Shown here one piece after another: positions 19,347 through 29,372 of a stretch of 64,000 nucleotides of DNA. Below the pieces are notes generated by a model, which saw nothing but the letters and a program-made list of their open reading frames with translations, had not been told where the DNA came from and searched no databases. The first letter of the stretch is position 1. Every line of letters starts with the position of its first letter. Source of the stretch: Pseudomonas sp. JUb42 (GTDB lineage: Bacteria > Pseudomonadota > Gammaproteobacteria > Pseudomonadales > Pseudomonadaceae); contig NZ_JANUFD010000004.1 in assembly GCF_024807945.1 (NCBI RefSeq), forward strand, positions 62,001-126,000, given 5' to 3'. Made by a program: the position numbers and the translations under genes.

Positions 19347-20381
19347 TCAGGCCTCGGAGACCTTGACCACCAGTTTGCCGAAGTTATGCCCCTGCAGCAG
19401 GCCGATAAAGGCATCGGGCGCATGTTCCAGGCCTTCGACCACATCTTCACGCAGACGCACCTTGCCCTCGCGCACCAGCGGCACCATGGCCTGCATGAAC
19501 TCGTCGAGGCGATGGTAATACTGCTCGTAGACGATAAACCCCTGGATCCGCGCGCGCTTGGTCAGCAGGGTACGCATCAGCAACGGCAGTTTGTCCGGGC
19601 CCTCGGGCAGGCTGGTGGCGTTGTACTGGGCGATGATCCCGCACAGCGGAATCCGTGCGCGCGCGTTGAGCAGCGGCACCACCGCTTCGAGGACCTTGCC
19701 GCCGACCAGCTCGAAATAGATATCAATGCCCGCCGGACACGCGTTGGCCAATTGCGCGGCGAAATCTGCGGCCTTGTGGTCGATACAGGCATCGAAGCCC
19801 AGTTCTTCCACCGCATATCGGCATTTGTCAGCACCACCGGCCACGCCTACGACGCGCAGGCCCTTGAGCTTGGCAACCTGACCGACCACAGTGCCTACCG
19901 CGCCGGTCGCAGCCGCCACCACCAGGGTCTCACCGGCCTTGGGCTGGCCGATATCCATCAGTCCCATATAACCGGTGATACCCGGCATGCCGAGCACGCC
20001 GACCGCCATGGACGGGCTGGGGATGCCTTCGGGCAGGCGCATCAGGTTCTTGCCGTCGGACAGGCTGTGACTCTGCCAGCCGGTCTGACCGACCACCTGA
20101 TCACCGACCTTGAATGCCGGATTGCGTGATTGTTCGACGACACTGACGGCACCACCTTCCATCACCGCATCGATGGCCACCGGGTCGGCGTAGGACGGCG
20201 CATCGCTCATCCGCCCGCGCATATAGGGGTCCAGGGACAGGTACAGGGTGCGCAACTGCACCTGGCCCTCTTCCAGATCCGGCAACGCCTCGCGCTCCAG
20301 GCGGAAGTTTTCCGGGGTCGGCGCACCGTGAGGACGGGAGGCCAGGACAATACGTTGGTTGAGGATCAGTTCTTGCGGCAT
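19347..20381 (-). CDS. NADP-dependent oxidoreductase, MDR / CurA-like
   Basis: Zinc-free medium-chain reductase of the leukotriene B4 dehydrogenase/CurA group, 344 aa, acting on alkenals or enones with NADPH. The start MPQELILNQRIVLASRPHG at 20381 has an AGGAG site 8 bases upstream; the frame runs further back but has no such site. The motif LYLSLDPYMRGRMSD, the Rossmann stretch VVAAATGAVGTVVGQVAKL and the VGGKVLEAVVPLLN block are typical. The substrate is not determined. Confidence 0.9.
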   Translation of the reverse strand: MPQELILNQRIVLASRPHGAPTPENFRLEREALPDLEEGQVQLRTLYLSLDPYMRGRMSDAPSYADPVAIDAVMEGGAVSVVEQSRNPAFKVGDQVVGQTGWQSHSLSDGKNLMRLPEGIPSPSMAVGVLGMPGITGYMGLMDIGQPKAGETLVVAAATGAVGTVVGQVAKLKGLRVVGVAGGADKCRYAVEELGFDACIDHKAADFAAQLANACPAGIDIYFELVGGKVLEAVVPLLNARARIPLCGIIAQYNATSLPEGPDKLPLLMRTLLTKRARIQGFIVYEQYYHRLDEFMQAMVPLVREGKVRLREDVVEGLEHAPDAFIGLLQGHNFGKLVVKVSEA

Positions 20382-20489
20382 CGGGCAGCTCCTGAGAAGA
20401 CCTTCTAAGCGATAGAGTGCAGACCGCAGCGTCACACGCGCGTTCTAAAAAGTGTCGTTCTAAAAGCTCAACGATAGCATGATGCTCTG

Positions 20490-23400
20490 TTACTGATCCG
20501 CTTCGGCGAGCAACTGCCGCACCGTATCCGCCGCTTTCTCGAACTCCAGGGTTTGAATCTGCTCGACCAGGGACAGGAAGCGCCGGTCCCAGCATGAGCC
20601 GACATCGCCCAGCAATTCGTCCGACCATTCCACTGCGCGCATATTGCGGCTTTCCAGCAATGGCAGGATGCGCTCCAGCTCATCGTGCCATTGCCGGGGC
20701 GTCATAGCCCAGGCAGTGAGGCCGGGAGGCGGTTTCTCGTCGAGACAGTCTTCGACCCACGCACTGAGTTGATCGCTGCACTGATCAGTCAGCGCCTTGA
20801 GTTCGTCCAGCTGAGCCGCCTCAAACATCTGCGGGTGATCCGGATCGCGCACCTGCGCTTCCAGCTCCCGCACCCTCAGGTAAAGCGCCCTGGCGCCCAT
20901 GCTGCCGGCACTGCCCTTGAGGGTATGCAATACCACCAGAATCGCCGCCGCATCGGGGTGTTCCAGCAGCCGTTCCAGTTCGCTCAGATGCCGCAGCGCA
21001 TCGACCCGGAAGGTTTTCAGCAGGCGTTGAAACAGATGCAGGTTGCCGCCGAAGCGGTTGCGGATAGAATCCGGCGCCTCAACCGCACTCGACTCCTGAG
21101 CAACCACCTCCTCCTCGCCGATAGTCGGGTGTTCCAGGCGATAGTGCGCGGTCAGCCTGAGCAGCATGTCCACCACTTGATTGATATCGATGGGCTTGCC
21201 CACATGTTCATTCATCCCCGCTTTCAGGCACAGCGCACGGTCGCTCGGCGAGGCATTGGCGGTCATGGCCAGGATTGGCAGACTGGAAAAACCGGCATGG
21301 GCGCGAATCCTGCGGGTCGCCTCCAGGCCATCGATGTCCGGCATCTGCACATCCATGATCACCGCATCAAATGGCGGCGAGGCGGTCAGGGTCTGCTCAA
21401 CCCCCTGCAAGCCGCCTTCGGCCAGAACCACGCTGGCACCCTCCAGACCCAACAGCTCGGCAGCGACCTGGCGGTTCAGCTCGTTGTCCTCTACTACCAG
21501 CAGATGCAGGCCCTCCAGACGGCGCCGGGTCGGAGCATAGACGCAAGGCACCACGGCAATGTCGGACTTGCCGTCCAGCGCCCGCTGCACAGCATTGGCC
21601 AATTGCTGCGGGGTCAGCGGCTTGGTCAGGAAATTCACCTGCCGCGGGTCACGACGGGACTTGTCATCATCGAGCATTTCCCGGCCAAACGCCGTGACCA
21701 TGATGATCACCGGCTGGTTGGCTAATTCCACCGACTCGTGAATCACTCCAGCCGCCGCCAGGCCATCCAGCTCCGGCATGCGCCAGTCCATCAGCACCAC
21801 GTCATAGGGCTGCCCGTCCCTGCTGGACTGAAAGACCCGATCCACCGCCTGACGGCCATTGCTGACCCGATCAACCCGCCAGCCCAAGGACACAATGGTG
21901 CTGCCCAACAACTCACCGGCGACGGCATTGTCGTCGGCAACCAGCACGCGTAGATCGCGCCCTACCGCCGGGCAAGAAGCCTTGAGGGGCGAATGTCGAC
22001 GTACGCCGAACTCGATATCGAACCAGAAGCGACTGCCCCTGCCGACCTCGCTGGCCACCTGCAACTGGCTGCCCATCAACTGCACCAGGCGCTTGCAAAT
22101 CACCAGCCCCAGCCCTGTGCCGCCGAAACGCCGGGTGGTGGAGGCTTCGGCTTGGGCGAAGCCTTCGAAAATCCGCTCCAGCTGGTCGTCGTTGATACCG
22201 ATGCCGGTGTCCGTCACGCTGATACGCAGGGTTACCGTACTCTCTGCGCGGCCAAGTGCCTTGACGCTGACGATGACATGCCCCTGCAAGGTGAACTTCA
22301 AGGCATTGCCAGCCAGATTGATCAGCACCTGTTGCAGGCGCAGGCTGTCGCCGAACAGCACACTGGGCAGGTTGGGATCGAGGTCGAAAATCACCTCGAT
22401 CACCTTGTCGCCCTGATTGCCGGTCAACACATCGCCCAGTTCGCGCATGAGCTTTTCCAGCTCGAAGGGATGCTGCTCCAGCACCAGCTTGCCGGCCTCG
22501 ATCTTGGAAAAGTCGAGAATATCGTTGAGCAGCGCCAGCAACGAACGGGCAGCCGACTGCGCCTTGCTGGCGTAATCGTTCTGACGGAAATTCAGCGGGG
22601 TCTGGCGGATCAACTGCAACATGCCGAGGATCGCATTCAGCGGCGTACGGATTTCATGGCTCATATTGGCCAGGAACGATGATTTGGCCGCGTTGGCACC
22701 ATCGGCCAGCTGTTTGGCCTGGGTCAGCTCGGCAGTACGTTGCTCCACCTGCCGCTCCAGATCGGCATACAGGGCCTGAATGCTGGCCTGGGCAGCCCGT
22801 TGCACGGAGATATCGCGCACGGTCTTCGAAGCACCGATGACCCGGCCGTCAGCATCATGGATCGGCGAAACCGCTACCGAGACATCGACAATATGCCCGT
22901 CGCGGTGCAGGCGCTGGGTCTCGAAATGCGGAACCCGCTCGCCGCGCCCGACCCGACGCAGGATATCGAACTCCTGATCCTGCATGGTCGAGGGCACGAT
23001 CAGCGTGGCCAGGCGACTTCCCAAGGCCTGTTCGGCGGTATGCCCGAAGATATGTTCGGCGCCCCTGTTCCAACTGGTCACGACCCCGGTCAGATCCTTG
23101 CCGATGATGCCGTCAGACGAGCTTTCGACAATCGCCGCCAGCTTGGCCTGTTCGGATGCGATCTCCTGACGCCGCTGATTGGTGACCTGCAGCATCGACA
23201 CCAGGGCGCAGAGCAGCGTTGTCAGCAACACGCCGATAAGCAGAGCGGTATAGGGCGAAAACAGATTCAGGTTGTCGATAAACAGCTGATAGCCGTCGAC
23301 CTCGATGCGCCACTGCCGCCCGAAGAGATCGAGGTTCTCCTGTTCCATCACGCGCAGTTCGCCCGAGGAGGCCGACGCCCGGCGGTCGCGAAAGAAAGGG

Positions 23401-24146
23401 ACATCGTCGCCATTGACCTGATGATCATAAATGCGCAGGCCCAGGCCGCTGGTATGAATGCCCAGGTTTTCCAGCACCTCGCCCATGTTAAGTGGTGCAA
23501 AGGTCCAGCCCAGCAGGCGCCGCTCGCGCTCGGCGGGGGTCGCAGGCAGGGTCACGCTGTCATAGAAGGGCAGCAGCATGAGGAATGACTGCTGTTCACC
23601 ACCGTCCTGAACCAGCGCAATGGGCGCCGTCAGCATCGGCTCGCCGCTGCGCATGGCTTCTTCCGCCGCCCTGCGCCTTGACGGCTCAGAGGCAATATCC
23701 ACACCCAGCGCCCGCACGTTGGGCGGCAGCGGGTCCATGTACTGGATCACGAAGCGGTCACCGGCCCGGGGCGTGAACTGGCTGATCATGAAGTCCGGCC
23801 GACCGGCTTCACGCATCTGCTGGACCAGAGTAGGCGCCTGTTGCTCGGTCACGCGACGAATCACCCCGTAGGCGCGAGCGCCGGGAAACTCGCGCTGCAA
23901 GCTGCGTGTCTGGCTGTAGCGCTGAAACAGGGTTTCGTTGAACGCATCGATGCCAACCGTCTGCAAGGCGCCACGCAAACCGTAAAGGCCATAGCTGTAG
24001 AGACTGATCCGGGCGAACACGGCCTGGGTCGTCTCCTGCAATTCCACCTGCAGGGCCTGGCGTACCTGCTCGTCGTTATTGCGCTGTACCTGCCAGGCTG
24101 CCAGCCCACTGAGCAGCACGCCGATCAGAAATGCCACCTTGGCCAT
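20490..24146 (-). CDS. hybrid sensor histidine kinase: CHASE-PAS-HisKA-HATPase-REC-REC-Hpt
   Basis: Membrane sensor kinase of about 1218 aa. Two spans (about 5-22 and 295-318) enclose a periplasmic CHASE domain. A PAS domain (IVESSSDGIIGKD) follows, then the phospho-accepting His near 495 in NMSHEIRTPLN, an ATPase domain (GGTGLGLVICKRL), two receivers (DWRMPELDG near 784 and DVQMPDIDG near 930), and an Hpt domain (HTLKGSAGSMG near 1074). It has a complete phosphorelay. ATG at 24146 was chosen; a TTG at 24155 would overlap the upstream regulator gene. The signal is unknown; the cotranscribed REC-GGDEF-EAL protein is the likely partner. Confidence 0.9.
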   Translation of the reverse strand: MAKVAFLIGVLLSGLAAWQVQRNNDEQVRQALQVELQETTQAVFARISLYSYGLYGLRGALQTVGIDAFNETLFQRYSQTRSLQREFPGARAYGVIRRVTEQQAPTLVQQMREAGRPDFMISQFTPRAGDRFVIQYMDPLPPNVRALGVDIASEPSRRRAAEEAMRSGEPMLTAPIALVQDGGEQQSFLMLLPFYDSVTLPATPAERERRLLGWTFAPLNMGEVLENLGIHTSGLGLRIYDHQVNGDDVPFFRDRRASASSGELRVMEQENLDLFGRQWRIEVDGYQLFIDNLNLFSPYTALLIGVLLTTLLCALVSMLQVTNQRRQEIASEQAKLAAIVESSSDGIIGKDLTGVVTSWNRGAEHIFGHTAEQALGSRLATLIVPSTMQDQEFDILRRVGRGERVPHFETQRLHRDGHIVDVSVAVSPIHDADGRVIGASKTVRDISVQRAAQASIQALYADLERQVEQRTAELTQAKQLADGANAAKSSFLANMSHEIRTPLNAILGMLQLIRQTPLNFRQNDYASKAQSAARSLLALLNDILDFSKIEAGKLVLEQHPFELEKLMRELGDVLTGNQGDKVIEVIFDLDPNLPSVLFGDSLRLQQVLINLAGNALKFTLQGHVIVSVKALGRAESTVTLRISVTDTGIGINDDQLERIFEGFAQAEASTTRRFGGTGLGLVICKRLVQLMGSQLQVASEVGRGSRFWFDIEFGVRRHSPLKASCPAVGRDLRVLVADDNAVAGELLGSTIVSLGWRVDRVSNGRQAVDRVFQSSRDGQPYDVVLMDWRMPELDGLAAAGVIHESVELANQPVIIMVTAFGREMLDDDKSRRDPRQVNFLTKPLTPQQLANAVQRALDGKSDIAVVPCVYAPTRRRLEGLHLLVVEDNELNRQVAAELLGLEGASVVLAEGGLQGVEQTLTASPPFDAVIMDVQMPDIDGLEATRRIRAHAGFSSLPILAMTANASPSDRALCLKAGMNEHVGKPIDINQVVDMLLRLTAHYRLEHPTIGEEEVVAQESSAVEAPDSIRNRFGGNLHLFQRLLKTFRVDALRHLSELERLLEHPDAAAILVVLHTLKGSAGSMGARALYLRVRELEAQVRDPDHPQMFEAAQLDELKALTDQCSDQLSAWVEDCLDEKPPPGLTAWAMTPRQWHDELERILPLLESRNMRAVEWSDELLGDVGSCWDRRFLSLVEQIQTLEFEKAADTVRQLLAEADQ

Positions 24147-24151
24147 GGAGC

Positions 24152-26257
24152 TCAAGGCCGTGCCCCCAGCGTGGAGGTCAACAGGGTCTCGGCGCCCTGC
24201 TCCAGCAACGCGCTCATGTGCATGGCCGGGACCGGTCGACTGTAGAGATAACCCTGCATGATTGGACAGCCCCTGACCAGCAGCGCCCTGGCCTGCTCCG
24301 GGGTTTCCACGCCTTCGGCGATCATCTCCAGATTCAGCGCCTTGCCGATACTGATGATGGCTTCGACGATGGCCGCGTCCGCCGTGGTGGACAGCATGTC
24401 GCGAACAAAGCTCTGGTCAATCTTCAAGACATCGATGGGCAAGCGCTTGAGATAGCTCATGCTCGAATACCCCGTGCCGAAATCATCGATGGAAATCCGC
24501 ACGCCCAGGGCCTTGAGCGCGTTGAGCGTGGCCAGCCCGCTGCCGACGTCCTGGATCAGCACGCCTTCGGTGATTTCCAGCTCCAGCGCTGCAGGGCGCA
24601 AGCCGCTTTCGGCGAGGATGTCACGCACCTGTTGCTGAAAGCTGCCGTCCTGGAATTGCACTGCCGAGACGTTGACGCTGACCACCACCCCATGCCCGCG
24701 ATCCTGCCAGACCCGCCCCTGCAGGCAAGCCTGGCGCAGGACAAAGTGGCCCAGGGGAATGATCAGTCGGGTCTCTTCGGCCAGGGGGATAAACACTGCA
24801 GGCGAAAGCGGGCCGCCAGGCGCGTCCGGCCAGCGCACCAAGGCTTCGACGCCGACGATCCACTCATGCAGCACATCGACCTTGGCCTGGTAGTGGACCT
24901 CGAAAGCCCCCGTGGCCAGGGCTTCGCGCATCTGCCGGATGAGCAATAAGCGCGAGCGCGTGCTGCTTTCCAGATCCGAGCTGAAAAAACGGTAGCGATT
25001 GCGCCCGTCCTGCTTGGCCTGATACATCGCCGCTTCGGCATGGCTATACAACGAATCACCATCATCGCCATCGTCCGGGTATACGCTGATGCCAATACTG
25101 GCCGTCAGCTCATAGCTGACGCCCTCGATCCAGATCGGCTCGTGAATCACCCCCTGAATGCGCTCGGCAAAATCGGCCAGGTCGCGGACGTTGACCAGCC
25201 CCGGCACCAATAACACGTATTCATCACCGCTTTGCCGACTGACTGTCTGCCCTTCGCTGCACACCTGTTGCATGCGCCTGGCGAGCACTTGCAGCAGGTT
25301 GTCGCCCACCGCATGGCCGGTGGCGTCGTTGACGGATTTGAACTGATCGATGTCCACCACCAGCATCCCGACCTGCTGGTCACGCAGTTGCACGGCGCGC
25401 AACGCCAGGGCAATACGCTGTTGCAGCATCCTGCGATTGGGTAGATGGGTCAGCGAATCATGAGAGGTCATGAACTCCAGGCGCTTGACCTCGGCCATCT
25501 TGCGATCGGTGATGTCGGTCAACAGCATCAGAAAGCCACTGTGCACCTGATTGATCTGACGCGGAATCAGCACAACATGGCTGTAGCGGCAGTCGTCGCT
25601 CAGCCGCTGTACCTCAATCTCGCAATCCACCGCCTGGCCTTCAAGCACGCTTTTGATACAGGGTTGCAAGGCCTGCAAATAAGCCGGATCGAGAATATCG
25701 CTCAGTTCAAGGCCAGGCATCTCCCGTGCGGGCCTTGCAAACCAGCTGCCGTTGGCGTCGTTGCAGAACAGGCAGCGCAGGTCCTGACTCCAACTGGCAA
25801 CGAGCACCGGTAAATGCTCAAGCAGTTCCTCAAGATCACGCTGGGCAGCGAGCAATTTCTTGCTCTCGCTGCGCAGCGCCACATGGGTCTTGATGCGCGC
25901 ACGAGCCACCGGAACGTTCAGGGGTTTTTGCAGAAAATCCAGGGCGCCATGCTCAAGCGCCTGCAACTCGAATTCGGCCTGGGTATGGGAGGTGACAAAA
26001 ATGATTGCGGCGTCGCGCAGCAAAGGATCGCGCTTGAACAGCGCGCAGACTTCATAGCCATCCATGACGCCAAGCTCGATATCCAGCAGCACGACATCCG
26101 GACGACACTGATGAGCCATGGCAATGGCATCCTGACCATTGGTGGCGAAGAATACTTCACCCAGGTCATGCACCGCTTCCCTGAGAATCCGAACGTTGTG
26201 CGCCTGGTCATCCACGATAAGAATGACCGCATCCGCCACACCAGTCTGAGCAAACAT
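24152..26257 (-). CDS. response regulator with REC-PAS-GGDEF-EAL domains
   Basis: Cytoplasmic c-di-GMP regulator, 701 aa. The REC domain (VILIVDDQAHN; phosphorylated Asp near 57 in VVLLDIEL) is followed by a PAS-like segment (about 150-260), a GGDEF domain whose signature is SGDEY (near 345), and an EAL domain with GVEALVRW (near 470), ELEITEG, IDDFGTGYSS, AEGVE and QGY all kept. The EAL motifs point to an active c-di-GMP phosphodiesterase; the altered GGDEF site may be inactive or regulatory. It lies immediately upstream of the hybrid kinase gene (5-base gap to its ATG), so the pair is probably one operon. The stretch 26258-26539 upstream shows nothing else. Confidence 0.92.
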   Translation of the reverse strand: MFAQTGVADAVILIVDDQAHNVRILREAVHDLGEVFFATNGQDAIAMAHQCRPDVVLLDIELGVMDGYEVCALFKRDPLLRDAAIIFVTSHTQAEFELQALEHGALDFLQKPLNVPVARARIKTHVALRSESKKLLAAQRDLEELLEHLPVLVASWSQDLRCLFCNDANGSWFARPAREMPGLELSDILDPAYLQALQPCIKSVLEGQAVDCEIEVQRLSDDCRYSHVVLIPRQINQVHSGFLMLLTDITDRKMAEVKRLEFMTSHDSLTHLPNRRMLQQRIALALRAVQLRDQQVGMLVVDIDQFKSVNDATGHAVGDNLLQVLARRMQQVCSEGQTVSRQSGDEYVLLVPGLVNVRDLADFAERIQGVIHEPIWIEGVSYELTASIGISVYPDDGDDGDSLYSHAEAAMYQAKQDGRNRYRFFSSDLESSTRSRLLLIRQMREALATGAFEVHYQAKVDVLHEWIVGVEALVRWPDAPGGPLSPAVFIPLAEETRLIIPLGHFVLRQACLQGRVWQDRGHGVVVSVNVSAVQFQDGSFQQQVRDILAESGLRPAALELEITEGVLIQDVGSGLATLNALKALGVRISIDDFGTGYSSMSYLKRLPIDVLKIDQSFVRDMLSTTADAAIVEAIISIGKALNLEMIAEGVETPEQARALLVRGCPIMQGYLYSRPVPAMHMSALLEQGAETLLTSTLGARP

Positions 26258-26539
26258 GCTTCGTCCCTGTGCAGATTAATCCGGCCCCCTGATTCCAGAG
26301 ACCAATCCGTCGTTAAACGGGCATTTCACTCCGCCCCTTCACCCACTAAACCGCTCTCGCCATTAGTTAGCCATTAACTTGAGCATATCAACGAAAGCCG
26401 GAAACACAACGTAACAGGCACATGCGTCCTACAGAGCTTAGTCGGGCTGGGGCGAAGTGTTGTAGAACAACCAACAGGAGCAAGTCCTGGCTGGTGGGCG
26501 GTGCCATGACAACCCCGGGCCCAAGGCATGGAGCGATTC

Positions 26540-26630
26540 TGTTGGAGCGTGGCTTGCCCGCGAACAGGATATTCCAGACGAAAAATGTGCGCCGCTTGCT
26601 GGCCTCTTCGCGGGCAAGCCCGGCTCCAAC
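26540..26630. repeat. REP pair between the c-di-GMP regulator gene and ybaB
   Basis: The arms TGTTGGAGCGTGGCTTGCCC and GGGCAAGCCCGGCTCCAAC enclose about 45 bases. Both outer ends carry the GTTGGAG/CTCCAAC variant, a compensated change. It lies just beyond the ybaB terminator. Confidence 0.85.
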
Positions 26631-26663
26631 CCGGATATTTGCGTTTATTCGATGGATACAGCC

Positions 26664-26693
26664 AAAAAAAATGCCAGGCACAAGGCCTGGCAT
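26664..26693 (-). terminator. rho-independent terminator of the dnaX-ybaB operon
   Basis: On the minus strand ATGCCAGGC pairs perfectly with GCCTGGCAT over 9 bp around a short loop, followed by a long T run. It is the strongest terminator seen in the window and sits 23 bases after the ybaB stop. Confidence 0.9.
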
Positions 26694-26715
26694 GGGTGCA
26701 ACGTACAGCATCGAA

Positions 26716-27042
26716 TCAGAACGGCAGTTTCATGCCTGGCGGCAGCTGCATGCCAGCAGTTACGCCGGACATTTTTTCCTGGCTGTTCTGCTCGATCTTG
26801 CGCACGGCGTCGTTGACGGCTGCGGCGATCAGGTCCTCGAGGATTTCCTTGTCCTCTTGCATCAGGCTGTCGTCCAGGCTGATGCGCTTGACGTCGTGAC
26901 GGCCGGTCATGACGACGCTGACCAGGCCGGCACCGGATTGGCCGGTCACTTCGGCGTTGGCCAGCTCTTCCTGCATCTTGGCCATTTTTTCCTGCATTTG
27001 CTGGGCCTGCTTCATCAGGCCAGCCATGCCACCTTTCATCAT
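26716..27042 (-). CDS. ybaB: YbaB/EbfC family nucleoid-associated protein
   Basis: Small DNA-binding dimer, 108 aa, the usual family length, linked to nucleoid organisation and recombination. The start [20 protein letters not shown] is preceded by GAGGAGATACCCC, which fixes the ATG at 27042 although the frame stays open upstream. The central [20 protein letters not shown] is diagnostic. It follows dnaX by 69 bases and is closed by a strong terminator. Confidence 0.95.
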   Translation of the reverse strand: MMKGGMAGLMKQAQQMQEKMAKMQEELANAEVTGQSGAGLVSVVMTGRHDVKRISLDDSLMQEDKEILEDLIAAAVNDAVRKIEQNSQEKMSGVTAGMQLPPGMKLPF

Positions 27043-27111
27043 GGGGTATCTCCTCGAAAATCGATGGTTACGGGGTGCGGTGCCACGCAAGGCACCTCAC
27101 CTGTTAATTCG

Positions 27112-29208
27112 TCAGCCCGCCAACGGGGCAGCATCCACAGGCTTGATCGTATCCTCCCTGATCACTGCGCCAAACTGTTGCAGCATCTGCTGGATGAACG
27201 GATCGGCATGAATCGACGCTTCAGCCTGGCGCTGGCGCTCGGCACGCAGACGGGAAGCGGCCTGGGCCGGGGTTTCCTGCTCGGGCTTGAGCAGCTCGAT
27301 ACTCAGGTTGATCGTGCGGCCCTGCTGTTGGTTCAGCGCATCATTGAGGCGCCGCTGCTGGGTCGCGTTGAACAGCGCACTGTGAGCGGGATCCAGGTGC
27401 AGCAGCCAGTTGTCGCCATCACGGGCGATCAACGTGCAGTTGGCGGCGATGCTGCCGGTCATGCCGGAAATCGGCAGTTTGAGGAACAGCTCCAGCCACT
27501 CGGCAGCCAGCCCGGTGGCAGGCATCAATGCCGGGGCCGGTTCGGCTTCGACCGGCTCGGACTCAGCCACGCTGTCGTGGGCCAGATCGTCCAGATAGCT
27601 GTAGGACGCCGGGTCGATATCGATATCCGGCTCGACGTAATCGTCGTCCAGCGGCGGCTCGTCGTCCCGCTCCATGGGCGCAGGCACATAGGCCGCTGCC
27701 GAGGGGACCGGCTCAAGCATGGCAACGGTCGCCACTGGCTCGGGTTGACGCTCCTCGACCTGCGGCGCTTCGGGCACCGGGGTGTCGGGAGCGGGGGTCG
27801 GCATCGGCGTCAGTGCAGGCTGTTCGGCCACGGTCTCCAGGACCGGTTCAGGGGCAACTGCGGCGACCGGTTCAGGCTGCGGGTTCCACGGCAGGTCAAC
27901 GGCGGGCTCTACCACCGGCGGCTCGACGGGCGCAACCGGTGCAACCGCTACCGGAGCAGGTGTGACCGGATCAGGCGCTGCAACAGCAGCAGGAGGCGCA
28001 ACCGGGGCTGCCACAGGTACTGAAACAGGTGCAGGGGCAGTGCTAGCCACTGCTTTCGGGGAATCAACCGTGGCCGGGTTGAGCCCCACCGTCTTTAGCG
28101 GCTGGCGGGGTGCGTCATCGCTGTCAGCGGGGCGGAAGGCCAGCATCCGCAACAGCACCATTTCGAACCCGCCCCGCGGCTCAGGCGCCAGCGGCAGGTC
28201 GCGACGACCAATCAGGCCCATCTGGTAGTAGAACTGCACGTCCTCGGCCGGCAGCGCCTGGGCCAGGGCCAGTACCCGGTCACGGTCGCCATGGCCGTTG
28301 TCGACGCCCTCAGGCAATGCCTGGGCAATCGCCACCCGGTGCAACACGTTGAGAATTTCCGAAAGCACGCCATTCCAGTCCGGCCCCTGTTCGGCCAGAT
28401 GGCGCACGGCCTCCAGCAACGCCCGGGCATCGCCGTCAAGCAACGCATGCAGCACGTCATAGACCTGACCATGATCAAGGGTGCCGAGCATCGCCCGTAC
28501 GTCCGCCGCCATCACCTTGCCTTCGCCGAAGGCTATCGCCTGGTCGGTCAGACTCATGGCATCGCGCATCGAACCGTCGGCCGCGCGCCCCAGCAACCAC
28601 AGGGCATCGTCCTCAAACGGCACGTTCTCGACCCCCAGGACGTGGGTCAAATGCTCAACCACACGCTCTGGGGTCATGTTCTTCAGGGAAAATTGCAGGC
28701 AACGTGACAGAATGGTTGCCGGAAGTTTCTGCGGATCAGTCGTCGCCAGGATGAACTTGACGTAGGGTGGCGGTTCCTCAAGGGTCTTGAGCAAGGCGTT
28801 GAACGAATGGCTGGACAGCATGTGCACTTCGTCGATCAGGTAGACCTTGAAGCGTCCGCGGCTGGGCGCGTACTGCACGTTGTCCAGCAGCTCGCGGGTG
28901 TCCTCGACCTTGGTGCGACTCGCGGCGTCGATCTCGATCAGGTCGACAAAGCGACCTTCGTCGATTTCCCGACAGACCGAGCAGGTGCCGCACGGCGTGG
29001 AAGTGATGCCGGTTTCGCAGTTAAGGCACTTGGCGATAATGCGCGCGATAGTCGTCTTGCCTACGCCCCGGGTACCGGTGAACAGATAGGCATGGTGCAG
29101 ACGCTGACTGTCGAGCGCGTTGATCAGAGCCTTGAGCACATGGGTCTGGCCAACCATTTCGCGAAACGAGCGCGGACGCCATTTACGTGCAAGAACCTGA
29201 TAACTCAT
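27112..29208 (-). CDS. dnaX: DNA polymerase III subunit gamma/tau
   Basis: Clamp loader ATPase, 698 aa. Walker A is FTGTRGVGKTTIAR near residue 45, the zinc module CLNCE...CGTCSVC follows, Walker B is in YLIDEVHMLSS, and SRCLQFSLKNM covers the sensor region. Domain III ends near 370; a long Pro/Ala/Val linker (about 385-560) leads to the C-terminal alpha-binding domain. No E. coli-like A-AAA-AAG slip site was seen, so gamma may not be made by that route. First gene of the dnaX-ybaB operon. Confidence 0.96.
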   Translation of the reverse strand: MSYQVLARKWRPRSFREMVGQTHVLKALINALDSQRLHHAYLFTGTRGVGKTTIARIIAKCLNCETGITSTPCGTCSVCREIDEGRFVDLIEIDAASRTKVEDTRELLDNVQYAPSRGRFKVYLIDEVHMLSSHSFNALLKTLEEPPPYVKFILATTDPQKLPATILSRCLQFSLKNMTPERVVEHLTHVLGVENVPFEDDALWLLGRAADGSMRDAMSLTDQAIAFGEGKVMAADVRAMLGTLDHGQVYDVLHALLDGDARALLEAVRHLAEQGPDWNGVLSEILNVLHRVAIAQALPEGVDNGHGDRDRVLALAQALPAEDVQFYYQMGLIGRRDLPLAPEPRGGFEMVLLRMLAFRPADSDDAPRQPLKTVGLNPATVDSPKAVASTAPAPVSVPVAAPVAPPAAVAAPDPVTPAPVAVAPVAPVEPPVVEPAVDLPWNPQPEPVAAVAPEPVLETVAEQPALTPMPTPAPDTPVPEAPQVEERQPEPVATVAMLEPVPSAAAYVPAPMERDDEPPLDDDYVEPDIDIDPASYSYLDDLAHDSVAESEPVEAEPAPALMPATGLAAEWLELFLKLPISGMTGSIAANCTLIARDGDNWLLHLDPAHSALFNATQQRRLNDALNQQQGRTINLSIELLKPEQETPAQAASRLRAERQRQAEASIHADPFIQQMLQQFGAVIREDTIKPVDAAPLAG

Positions 29209-29372
29209 CGAAAACCGTCGCGACTGAAAAGCGGAAGACCGCCAATGCTAGCGGAGCAGGGGCAAAATTGCATCTGATGTGCTGTTGGAATATGACTAAG
29301 CTTGTAAATAGCAGGCCCCACCACTCGGCCCGGCACCTGTCAGCGTGCCGTTGCACCGACATTAGAGAGTCT

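Noticed and set aside
27112..29208. Programmed frameshift site for DnaX gamma
   Set aside because: I looked for an A-AAA-AAG-like run in the linker and found none, so no slip site is annotated.
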